64,000 bases of DNA from Exobasidium rhododendri (lineage: Eukaryota > Basidiomycota > Exobasidiomycetes > Exobasidiales > Exobasidiaceae), in the NCBI GenBank assembly GCA_026210745.1, contig CP110631.1, positions 2,108,001-2,172,000 on the forward strand. The letters are read 5' to 3'. The notes below the pieces were generated by a model. It was not told the origin of the DNA. It made no database searches and saw nothing but the letters and a program-made list of their open reading frames with translations. A program made the translations under genes and the position numbers. Shown one piece after another: positions 45,421 through 53,307 of the stretch (positions are counted from its first letter, which is position 1; each line of letters starts with the position of its first letter).

Positions 45421-45963
45421 ATGACCACTCGAATCGCATCGAATATTATCATGACGTCCACTGTTCTTCCACCCGCCCTCGATGGACTCATGATCAGAGT
45501 CACTTCGAAAAGTGTCCAGGACCTCCCTCCGCTGCGACCCACGAAGCCGTTCGATGCCAGTCTGACGTCCCCGATCGACTCCTACGTTCAAACGATACAC
45601 GGCAACAAAGCTTCTGTACGAGCGGCTCTCCATCTTTTGAATGACGACGTCGATCGAGCACACAAGATAGCACAAGATGACGAAGGCGAGATGACGAGCG
45701 ATTTGATCCATGCTATATTGCATCGCAGGGAAGGGGATTATTGGAATTCAAAGTGGTGGTACCGACAGATCAATCATCCTCTCATCTCCGAAGTGTATGG
45801 GAGTACAGCCAGAGCACAGACGTTCGTCGATGAGGTAGAGTCCATCGTCACAAACAAAAAAGGTGCTAGTACAGCTTGTGCAGCCGTTAACGTAGAGAAG
45901 CTGAAGCAAAAGCAGGCAGAAGAGTTGGCTGCCCTGGTGCGCTTCGCTATACAGGGCAAGTAG
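45421..45963 (+). CDS. Conserved fungal protein of unknown function, tandem copy B
   Basis: Paralog of the gene at 44596, same strand, about 300 bp downstream. 180 residues from ATG 45421, or 170 from ATG 45451; I keep the first ATG but the second is equally possible. Shared motifs are PLRPTKPFD, LHLLNDDVDRAHKIAQ, AILHRREGDYWNSKWWY, HPLISEVYG and KQKQAEELAALVRFAIQGK. It differs from copy A in the N-terminus and in a Thr/Ala/Lys-rich loop (NKKGASTACAA). The order and spacing indicate a local duplication followed by marked divergence. A (TG)15 repeat sits in its leader. Convergent with the gene ending at 46051. Confidence 0.75.
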   Translation: MTTRIASNIIMTSTVLPPALDGLMIRVTSKSVQDLPPLRPTKPFDASLTSPIDSYVQTIHGNKASVRAALHLLNDDVDRAHKIAQDDEGEMTSDLIHAILHRREGDYWNSKWWYRQINHPLISEVYGSTARAQTFVDEVESIVTNKKGASTACAAVNVEKLKQKQAEELAALVRFAIQGK

Positions 45964-46050
45964 GGCAGGGCACGGGAAAAAGTTAATTCATTCCTTGGTG
46001 CGTATGGATACTGTTACAGGATGGAAAGGGCAGAAAGGGGTGCGACAGAT

Positions 46051-48381
46051 CTAGTCAGAGAAGTAGAAACATTCAGAAGTCGTCTCGTCTTCATCGAAAT
46101 AGCGGCGCTCGATCTTTGCCACCGCCTCGAAAGATTCCTCGGAAAGGAACTCTTCCTCTACGTTCGGCTCCAGTGTCGCGACCTTCAGTCCCGTCAAGCT
46201 TTCGACTACGACTGAAGAAGGACGGGGACACTCGCACTTGAGCTGTACTTGCTCGATCTTGAGCTCATCTTGTATGCCCAACGTTTGTTGTGAAGAATAA
46301 AGTATTGATTCGTGCGCTTTTGATGTCGCGCCTTCTTCTTCTTCTACTAGAATGTGGTCTTCATCCGCCTCCTTAAGGATGGAAGAGGTCTGATCTGAGA
46401 GGTTCGACTCTGTGAGTGCAGTCGACTCTGTGAGTGCGGTCGACTCCTCCGATTCTAGTGTTCGATTTCTTGAAGACGACGACTCTGCTGGTGAAATGTC
46501 GCGATACGACGGCATAGCGATCTCGCTGTTGTGTCCGCTCGTTGACGAGCTGTGTGCATCCGAAGCAGTATCACGCTTCATGTCTCTTTTCACAAATGAC
46601 AACTTCTGCTGGACTTTCGCCCCTTTACAAGCCTTCTCTTGCATGCCTGTGCGTACCTTGGATTGCTCTGCCTTCCTCTTCCTGCGCGAGGTCTTCTTTT
46701 GCATCTCTCTCGGTAGTGAAGCCTTTATGTCCTTGAGAGACAAGATCCTTGGCGGAGGCAAGGCACCGTCATCTGCCGCATCCTCATCCATGGAAGAGCT
46801 GCTGCACTGGTAGTCATCGTCGGACACACTTGCGTCACTGTAATCTGTAGCAAGGCCGATTGATTTCATCGGTGAGGTCGCTTGCTTGCTTTTGCTTCTT
46901 GGAATTGGAGTGTCACTTGTCGACGCCGCTTTCTGTATATGTTGTGATTGCTGGGGATTCTTCTGGGACGCTAAAGTGGAAACCTTCCACCATTCAGTCG
47001 TAGCACTCTTTGCTCGATTAGACGACCGCGACGGTGTACTAGCTGTCCGCCGCTCCATTGCAGGAGTCCTTGATATCTTGCTTTGAGATTCAGAAGCTAC
47101 TGATTCTGGCGGCAAGGTGAGCATCGTCTCCCCACCATCGTTGGATAGCGCCAACTCTTCTAGAATTGCTGCCTGCACCAGCGCCAGGTTGCCCAACTTG
47201 GACTGCTGCAGCTGTTGTAGTTCTCGAGCGATGCCTTTGGTACGCTTCCGCGGTGGAAGCTCACTCCTCTCATCAATTTCACTCCTACCAATTCTGCAAC
47301 CACTCTCGAGGCTAGAATGTCCCCGCTGATCGTATTTTGCCTCTTTCTGATCACACCCACTCAAACCTGGTGAAAGCATCTCAGATTCGAGGCCAGCTAA
47401 GTGGAGAATCCCCTCCTCACGCCCGCCATTCTTATTTTCCCTCTTGATCGTCTTGCGCAACGTATCCTTCACTGCTACACTTCTTTCAAAAAGGTCTTTG
47501 TCTCCCTTAGTGGGTTGCGTTGAGCAAATCAGCGTGCCATCGTCTCCCTTTTGCTTGATGTTTCCCCTTCTGCGCACCTCCTCAATTATTGACTCGACCC
47601 AGTCCCCTGGTAAGCCCTCCTTCCATTTCTCAGCTACCTCGACAGAGATCCTATTCTTGCGGCAAGTCGTCTCTACGTCACAAGGTCCTACCAATTCGTA
47701 CAGGGTACCGGATGCAGTGTAGAACAATTTCGCCGTTTCTCTCCAATAAATATACGAGGAACGCCATTGTTCTCCTCGTCCACGATCAAGTTTAGTTGCC
47801 ATTTCTTCACCTGCTTCTTCATTGCGATATCGTGTGCCCCTTGCAAAGATCCAGTGTGTCAGATCAGCCGTCTGTTCGTTGATCGCGAGCTGTTCGTCTA
47901 CAGTGCCAAGTCGCAAAGACCAGTCGTGAAGTCGAATCGGATGCTTTAGCGAGGGACCTGCGGAAGGGTGACCACCACTTGCGTTGTCTTGCAGCAATAA
48001 GGTATCAGTCGTTTCAAAGACAGGCGGCAACAGGGGAGGTAGAGTCTCATCAACATAATGATCGCCGTTGTGGTATCGTTGTGATAGGAGACTGTCGGTT
48101 CTGCTACCAGGTCGGCCGGGTGTCGGCAAGAGGAGGGAAGGTGATGCGCCCGGAGGTGGTGGTGGACTGTGGAAACGAGACCTTCTACCCTCAGTGTCGG
48201 GTCGAGTGACCAGCTTGGAGCTGTGGACACCTCTACTTGGCGTCCTGAGTCCCCATATTTCTTTGTCATCGCGGTCTATGTGAAAGTTACTAGCACTGAT
48301 CATCGTGGCCACCTCTTTCTCGACATGCCGTCCGGTGTGATCTATGACACTCTTACTACTGGCCAGAGGAGGATGACACAA
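46051..48381 (-). CDS. Nuclear protein with a possible SANTA domain (KNL2/Mis18BP1-like)
   Basis: A single-exon, 776-residue protein; the ATG at 48303 (residue 27, MISASNFHIDRDDKEIWG) is an alternative start. Residues 147-236 resemble a SANTA domain: PIRLHDWSLRLGTVDEQ near its start, then EQWRSSYIYWRETAKLFYTA and SGTLYELVGPCD at its end. In plants, animals and some fungi this domain marks KNL2/Mis18BP1 proteins that help load centromeric CENP-A. The remainder is basic, Ser-rich and disordered with several nuclear-localisation-like clusters (PPRKRTKG, KKTSRRKRKAEQ) and a short repeat ESTALT/ESTALT. No SANT/Myb domain is seen. The domain match is by eye and weak, so the centromere role is a hypothesis. 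Its 5' end lies next to the Crypton-like insertion. Confidence 0.45.
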   Translation of the reverse strand: MCHPPLASSKSVIDHTGRHVEKEVATMISASNFHIDRDDKEIWGLRTPSRGVHSSKLVTRPDTEGRRSRFHSPPPPPGASPSLLLPTPGRPGSRTDSLLSQRYHNGDHYVDETLPPLLPPVFETTDTLLLQDNASGGHPSAGPSLKHPIRLHDWSLRLGTVDEQLAINEQTADLTHWIFARGTRYRNEEAGEEMATKLDRGRGEQWRSSYIYWRETAKLFYTASGTLYELVGPCDVETTCRKNRISVEVAEKWKEGLPGDWVESIIEEVRRRGNIKQKGDDGTLICSTQPTKGDKDLFERSVAVKDTLRKTIKRENKNGGREEGILHLAGLESEMLSPGLSGCDQKEAKYDQRGHSSLESGCRIGRSEIDERSELPPRKRTKGIARELQQLQQSKLGNLALVQAAILEELALSNDGGETMLTLPPESVASESQSKISRTPAMERRTASTPSRSSNRAKSATTEWWKVSTLASQKNPQQSQHIQKAASTSDTPIPRSKSKQATSPMKSIGLATDYSDASVSDDDYQCSSSSMDEDAADDGALPPPRILSLKDIKASLPREMQKKTSRRKRKAEQSKVRTGMQEKACKGAKVQQKLSFVKRDMKRDTASDAHSSSTSGHNSEIAMPSYRDISPAESSSSRNRTLESEESTALTESTALTESNLSDQTSSILKEADEDHILVEEEEGATSKAHESILYSSQQTLGIQDELKIEQVQLKCECPRPSSVVVESLTGLKVATLEPNVEEEFLSEESFEAVAKIERRYFDEDETTSECFYFSD

Positions 48382-48702
48382 GTCGGAAACAACACTGCTG
48401 CACCTTGTCGGAACTCCACGTCAAGCTCAAAAAAAAGTAGAATATATTTCCCATCGTTTGACTTTTCGTTTTGACTGGCGCGCGCCTCGATCTTGGCCCT
48501 GGATTTAGACTTTGAAATCACGAAGATTCTCGTGTTCTCGTGACTTCCAAAATCACGAAGATCTTCGTGATTTTGCAAATTTTTATTTTTTGACTGGTTG
48601 TGCGCGCGTTGAACCCCTTTTTTAGATTGGGCTTTTCCCCCCTACAGAAGATCTCATCTCACCCCCCCCACCACCACCCTGGCATTGGTATACCATAATA
48701 CT
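48382..48702. other. Promoter region with palindromes, left edge of the Crypton-like unit
   Basis: Upstream of the minus-strand nuclear protein and of the plus-strand dioxygenase-like gene. Contains two TTTGACTGG-type words (near 48,470 and 48,590), each followed by a CGCGCG stretch, and a perfect 28-bp palindrome at 48548-48575. The left end of the mobile unit probably lies here. Confidence 0.45.
48548..48575. repeat. 28-bp perfect palindrome
   Basis: CAAAATCACGAAGA followed by its exact reverse complement. An imperfect half-copy (AATCACGAAGATTCTCGTG) lies about 30 bp to the left. Possible protein-binding site or hairpin at the end of the mobile unit. Confidence 0.85.
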
Positions 48703-49611
48703 ATGCCTTTCAGACCTAAGAGACTTGACACAGATGCTGCTAGGAAGAGGAGGGAAAGGGTAGAGGTGCAGAGCCGCAAAATTGCCCATCATCATGAGCA
48801 TCCACACGCCTACATTGATCTGGAAGACAGGACTAACATTACCATCAGTGCTGGCCATAAGACCATTATGCAGCGCTTCTCTCCTACCTCAACAAGGTCA
48901 GCTGCCCGTCTCAACGAGATGTACAGGGAGGGATGGGAGCTGAAGGAGTCTCTTTACAAGTCAGCGCTGGAGAATTTAGATGATCCTGATCGTCACGGAG
49001 CACTGGTGGTTCATTTGGGGATATGGTACAATTTTGGTCGGCAGATAGGTTGGACACGGGAACACATCAGATGCAAGCCTGCTTCAGACAAGATGCTTGA
49101 CTGGATTCATTCATTCTTTATGTCATTTGTCATCATCTTGGACTCCCTACTTGCAGAAGACTTCAGAGAGGAACTGGACACTCGGGAAGAAGGTTTTGAA
49201 TGGATGGAATCTCTCTTCCCCGCTGGTGATTGTAGTCTTCTACATCCATGGTATGCACTGGCTGCCGTCATACAAGGCTTCTCGACAGAGAGTCATAGAG
49301 ACAGCAGGGATTCAGATCCAACTATCCTCATCAATTTTGGGTGTAAGGTGGTCATAGAGGTGGAAGGGTCGGCCGTATGTCTCCACCCGGGAGATGTCCT
49401 CTTCTTCAGAGCTAATATGGAACACAAGGTCAGACCAACGGATGGAACTTCAGAAGAAGACATGGCAAGGAGATATGCAGTAAGTCTGTCAATGAGACGG
49501 CTGATAGTGCTGAAAAAACAGCTCCCTTCCATGGAAGTCCGAGATGTAGAAGGTGCTGGATCCTCAACAAGGATACCCCGTGTAAGAAGCAAGAAAGCTC
49601 ATGTACCATAA
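48703..49611 (+). CDS. 2OG-Fe(II) dioxygenase-like protein, TET/JBP type
   Basis: A 302-residue protein with a double-stranded beta-helix signature at its C-terminal half. The iron ligands are visible: His198 and Asp200 in STESHRDSRD, and His241 in NMEHKV, preceded by LHPGDVLFFRA. RRYAVSLSM follows, where the 2-oxoglutarate-binding Arg is expected. The order WYALAAVI, HxD, PGD(V/L)xFF, H, RYxxSL matches the fungal 2OGFeDO/TET-JBP family. Members oxidise modified pyrimidines in DNA, or are thought to, and fungal copies are often carried by transposons; both points are family knowledge. The N-terminus is basic (ARKRRERVEVQSRK) and could contact nucleic acid. The ATG at 48703 is the first in frame. 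Activity on 5-methylcytosine or thymine here is unproven. Confidence 0.65.
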   Translation: MPFRPKRLDTDAARKRRERVEVQSRKIAHHHEHPHAYIDLEDRTNITISAGHKTIMQRFSPTSTRSAARLNEMYREGWELKESLYKSALENLDDPDRHGALVVHLGIWYNFGRQIGWTREHIRCKPASDKMLDWIHSFFMSFVIILDSLLAEDFREELDTREEGFEWMESLFPAGDCSLLHPWYALAAVIQGFSTESHRDSRDSDPTILINFGCKVVIEVEGSAVCLHPGDVLFFRANMEHKVRPTDGTSEEDMARRYAVSLSMRRLIVLKKQLPSMEVRDVEGAGSSTRIPRVRSKKAHVP

Positions 49612-50307
49612 TTAGACCAATAGACACAATTTAGACCACCCCAAAGGATGTTCAACGGTGTGAGAAAAAAATTTCAAAAAAATCCTTACAGGCATCCGAA
49701 TGGATGAAATGAATATTTTTCTGCCACACACTTTTTTGAAAAAAATCTCTTACAGGCATCCTAATTGTAAACACTTATTGTGAGCCACTGAGCCATGCTA
49801 GAGACATGTTTGATATCATTTTAGAAAGTTCAGAGGTAGCATATTTTGTGGTTTGAAGCGTTTCAAGAGAAAAAGGTAGGTGTCTTGTACACAGTCTGTT
49901 GAACATTTGCGTTTTTTTTTTTTTCAAAATCCTTACACGCAAGGACAATCTAGAGCCTGACGGTGACTTGCTCAGACATGCTAGAGACATGGTTAAGGAC
50001 ACTATCAAGAGATCAGAAGGAGCATATTCTATGGTCTTAATATTGTGTCAATTGCATGATACAAATTCATCTCATAATCTGTCAAAGAAGTGTTGCTTCA
50101 AGAAAATTAGGGCATACGTGAGCAAATATTATTGCTTAGTTAGAGCCATGTAAAATAGGGAATGGGAGCCAAATGCTTGCATCTCAAGGTAGGACTACGC
50201 TTGATGATGTTTTGGGAAGTTCATAAGGAGCATATTATGTGGGTTAAACAGTTTGTCAATTACATGTCATGTCACTGCTCAGTTGTACGTTGGAAGATAC
50301 AGATAAT
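49612..50307. other. AT-rich spacer with degenerate repeats
   Basis: Lies between the convergent dioxygenase-like and recombinase genes. Two copies of TTACAGGCATCC occur (near 49,686 and 49,752). Three diverged copies of a unit containing CATGCTAGAGACATG, then GAGCATATT, then GTCAATTxCATG occur near 49,793, 49,977 and 50,215. Poly-T near 49,910-49,924. No coding frame is convincing. Confidence 0.5.
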
Positions 50308-52299
50308 TCAGCCTTTTTGCACTACTCGTATATCTTTTTCTTCAGCCTTTATTGCATCAATGTATCTACGCAATGTCAAGCCAGGACCACCATATGCCTC
50401 ATAGAATGCCTTTAGATCCTTATTACGCTTGAGATACCCATCATAGATCTTCTTGCGTAGACTGTACACTTGAGCATTTCCCCCTTTGTCCTTCTTGCGC
50501 ATAGCGGGGGTCCAACGGCACAAAGCCAGAAGGTTCTGACTTGCATTGCCCAATTCCCATTGCTTAACAACCTCCTCTACTGTCTTTACAGATGGTATTC
50601 TCAGTGGCAGCGGCCTGCCAGGAGCTATGTGCGGCGTCCCACTTGCCAGAGCAGAAGCAGCGTTGGCACCAATAGCAACTGCTGCAGAGGTGCCGGCAAG
50701 GTGTTCCAGTTGACTGTTGACGCTGTTGACTACACTGGGTGTTGCTGCTGTGTTTGCGGTGCCAGCCTGTGCCTGCACTCTCTGTGAACCCTGCAACAGT
50801 GCTTCTACAAGGCTGACGTTGGTCTGCTGCATTATACTGAGTTGTTTCTCGAGCTTTCCAAGGGCGTACTGGAAAGACTCTATCATGCGGTCCTGTCCTG
50901 ACATTTGTGCACCTGCAAAGTAGCTACCTCGGACGTTGTCTCCACCTGGATCCTCCATATCTCCATGATACTCTTCTTGCGTAGCAACCTCTTCTAAGAG
51001 GTAGTGAGCCAACATGTTGGTACGCTCCCCTTTAGACCAGCCACCCCACCACAGGGCACGCGTAATGGACTGCCTCTGTTCTCCATACAGGTGTGCGTGT
51101 AATACCGCGTCTTGTGCTCCGCCGCGTCGGAAACAGTGAGACGTAAATTTGCCCTGCTGATTCTTCAGCATACTGTTGATATTCTCTATCTGACCCAACA
51201 TTAAATTGATCTGTGCTGCTTCCATCCTTGTGCCAGTCTGCAGACGGCCCACCTTCTTGTCTGGTGCAGGAAAGATGTGATCGGTTGGCCTTGGCTCATG
51301 TCCGCAAACAAGTTTCCAGTAAGCATGCCACCGTTGATATGATGAGACAGCATCTACCAATGGCCGTCCAGGCAGGAAGTAGAGCTGGTATACGTTGGCT
51401 TTGTTCAGTTCATACTGATTTGTTTTGCGGAATGCAATTGTCACTTCCAGATAGGGATTGTTTCCCGGAGAAGAGAATTTGATTGTTGAATGTATGTGAC
51501 GCCATAGCATTGAGCAGATCTCATCACAACGTGCCCAAAGCCTGTAAGCCAGGATCATGTAGAAATGCATGAACTCTAATTGTGTACGCTCACTTGTGAT
51601 GAGATGTGGTGTTGCGTCAAAGGCAAGTAGCTTTGTCTTGATGTCCTTTAGGATGACGGACAGATACTGATAAAGCATTGGTAGAGAGCTTTTGCTTGCA
51701 ACCAGAGAGCGCTTCACTTCACGCATCTTGCTTCTGAATAGGTTCAGATACCTCTTACTGAAGACAGGATTGCCCGTCCATTCTCCTTCTGTGGTCTTGT
51801 GCCAGCCAGTTTGCGGAGCACTATCACAGTTGTGTACAGTAAGGAAGTGCCATTTGAGCGCTGCGTGCATACTTTGCAGTGTGCTTGAGTTGGCATCGGC
51901 CAGTCTCACACGCTCTTGTAACCAGGCGCGGCAGAGCCTTTCACTGTGCTCACCAAGCATGTCTAGGCCGTCTTTAAATGTACAAGAGCTGCCTAATGTT
52001 GCAATCCATTTCCTGAAGCGTACAATATTCTGCTTGTATGATTTAATTGTTCCACTCGACAACAAATGATCTTGAACGTACTGATCACCAAATGCATCAT
52101 CCCATTCATCTGCAATCTCTGCGTTGGGCATTGCTTCTGTTGTATTATTGATCTCTGCTGACTCAATGTTGCCAACGGTCTCTTTTGTGCTAGACGGTGC
52201 AACATCATCTTCCATATCAATGACCATTCCCAGCTGCAGATTAGCTTCTGCCAAGAAGTGCTCAGCGGCACGAGTAATCCTTCCTCTATGATTGGACAT
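50308..52299 (-). CDS. Crypton-type tyrosine recombinase
   Basis: Site-specific DNA recombinase of 663 residues in one exon, apparently intact. An N-terminal core-binding SAM-like domain spans about residues 85-170 (SGTIKSYKQNIVRFRKWIAT). The catalytic domain carries Arg257 in WARCDEI, His388 and Arg391 in SHCFRRGGA, a Trp in RALWWGGW and the nucleophile Tyr433 in LAHYLLEE, the complete R...HxxR...W...Y set. The C-terminal 100 residues (about 560-650: PSVKTVEEVVKQWELG, CRWTPAMRK, YSLRKKIYDGYL) resemble the GCR1_C DNA-binding domain common in fungal Crypton recombinases. A predicted helical segment with Gln (IENINSMLKNQQGK) lies before HxxR. It ends convergent with the dioxygenase-like gene. 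Unlike phage integrases it lies in a eukaryotic transposon setting. Confidence 0.85.
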   Translation of the reverse strand: MSNHRGRITRAAEHFLAEANLQLGMVIDMEDDVAPSSTKETVGNIESAEINNTTEAMPNAEIADEWDDAFGDQYVQDHLLSSGTIKSYKQNIVRFRKWIATLGSSCTFKDGLDMLGEHSERLCRAWLQERVRLADANSSTLQSMHAALKWHFLTVHNCDSAPQTGWHKTTEGEWTGNPVFSKRYLNLFRSKMREVKRSLVASKSSLPMLYQYLSVILKDIKTKLLAFDATPHLITSERTQLEFMHFYMILAYRLWARCDEICSMLWRHIHSTIKFSSPGNNPYLEVTIAFRKTNQYELNKANVYQLYFLPGRPLVDAVSSYQRWHAYWKLVCGHEPRPTDHIFPAPDKKVGRLQTGTRMEAAQINLMLGQIENINSMLKNQQGKFTSHCFRRGGAQDAVLHAHLYGEQRQSITRALWWGGWSKGERTNMLAHYLLEEVATQEEYHGDMEDPGGDNVRGSYFAGAQMSGQDRMIESFQYALGKLEKQLSIMQQTNVSLVEALLQGSQRVQAQAGTANTAATPSVVNSVNSQLEHLAGTSAAVAIGANAASALASGTPHIAPGRPLPLRIPSVKTVEEVVKQWELGNASQNLLALCRWTPAMRKKDKGGNAQVYSLRKKIYDGYLKRNKDLKAFYEAYGGPGLTLRRYIDAIKAEEKDIRVVQKG

Positions 52300-53307
52300 G
52301 TTCTGGTGTGACGCTTCAGCTGATTGCGTTGATTTCCCTGCCTTCTACCAGCTATGGTCTTGCTTATTATTGTGATTTGTGAGACGGTGGAGTTCCTCAG
52401 GGCGCACAAAGTCAGGTCAATCCAGTCAAGTAGTGAAATGAGACGGGTCAATCCAGTTTCTGCATTAAAAGTCAATCCTGGAGGCATATGCAGCATATTT
52501 TTTGGCCTGCTACGCAGGCATTTTGGGAAATAAGCACATATGCCCTGTTGGATTGACTTTGCATTTTGAAGTGGCAAACATCTCCCAAACACTCTGACGC
52601 GTTCAACATGGCCCTTTTGGCAGGGAAGATTTTGCAAATTTGCGGGCTCGGCTCGGATTGACTCACGCGTCAATTGCATCGGATAAGTCCCTGCCCACGA
52701 AAAGGCGCGTTTCCATTTAAAGCACAAACACGTCGCGGGGGCTAAAGTCACCCTGTCCATAACCTGCTGCAGCCATGAATCTAATTTGGGACCGGCCTTC
52801 GATATGTCGGGCATGCCAAGATGGAAGCCAAACGACGAGGTGGTCAGAGGAGTACAGCGGCTCCCATAAATAGGAGGAGGGAATATCAAGGCCATTCAGT
52901 ATGCAGTCCTCTGAATTTGATTGAACAGAGAGGAGACATATGCTCCACGTCAAGCGTAGCATGTCAATTAACACATTTCGTTCGCTGAAAGGTCGTCTTG
53001 TGTTCTGTCTTGCTGCACGATGGCGGACGCAGAGACGCTGGTGTTGTATCGCTGTGCAGCAGGAGCGTCGGGTCAAATCTAGCGCCAATCCTCACAGGAA
53101 TAGCATCGACAAAATTCAGAGCTTCTTGGCTCTTTAAAAGGGCATTATCACCTCTTCCTCCTCCTTTTTCCCCTTCTCCTTTGTGGCATCTTCTTTCAGA
53201 AGGCAAAGAAACAGCACATTACGACGATTTGGATCAGCACGACCTCTTACTCATAGAAGCCCTTTGCTATTACCATAATAAGGAAGATCTATGTCTTGTA
53301 CGATGAC
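52300..53307. other. Intergenic: recombinase upstream side and MIF4G-gene promoter
   Basis: The left half holds five copies of GTCAATCC (three direct, two inverted; 52416-52662) and probably the right end of the Crypton-like unit. The right half is the host promoter of the MIF4G gene, with a short upstream ORF at 53291-53311 whose stop overlaps the main ATG. The minus frame open through 51993-52895 is mostly the shadow of the recombinase gene. Confidence 0.5.
52416..52662. repeat. Five GTCAATCC subterminal repeats
   Basis: Direct copies at 52416-52423, 52447-52454 and 52471-52478; inverted copies (GGATTGAC) at 52550-52557 and 52655-52662. All lie within 250 bp upstream of the recombinase start, so they may be recombinase-binding or autoregulatory sites. 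Confidence 0.7.

Larger units (their letters stand above)
48470..52700. mobile_element. Crypton-type element carrying a TET/JBP-like dioxygenase gene (limits approximate)
   Basis: About 4.2 kb lying between two divergent host genes. It contains a tyrosine recombinase of Crypton type on minus (50308-52299) and a 2OG-Fe(II) dioxygenase-like gene on plus (48703-49611), arranged convergently around an AT-rich spacer. No terminal inverted repeats are seen, as expected for Cryptons. A 28-bp palindrome marks the left side and five GTCAATCC repeats mark the right. Both reading frames are intact. I could not identify a target duplication, so the ends are estimates. Whether the dioxygenase gene belongs to the element or merely sits beside it is inferred from position. 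Confidence 0.6.

Noticed and set aside
52787-52806. Another GGGACCGGCC word resembling the secreted-cluster element
   Set aside because: Only the GGACCGGCC core matches; the AAAGTAT half is absent and no secreted-protein gene is adjacent, so chance is likely.
51993-52895. 300-codon minus-strand frame overlapping the recombinase start
   Set aside because: It overlaps the N-terminal 100 codons of the recombinase in another frame and otherwise covers the repeat region; no domain is visible.
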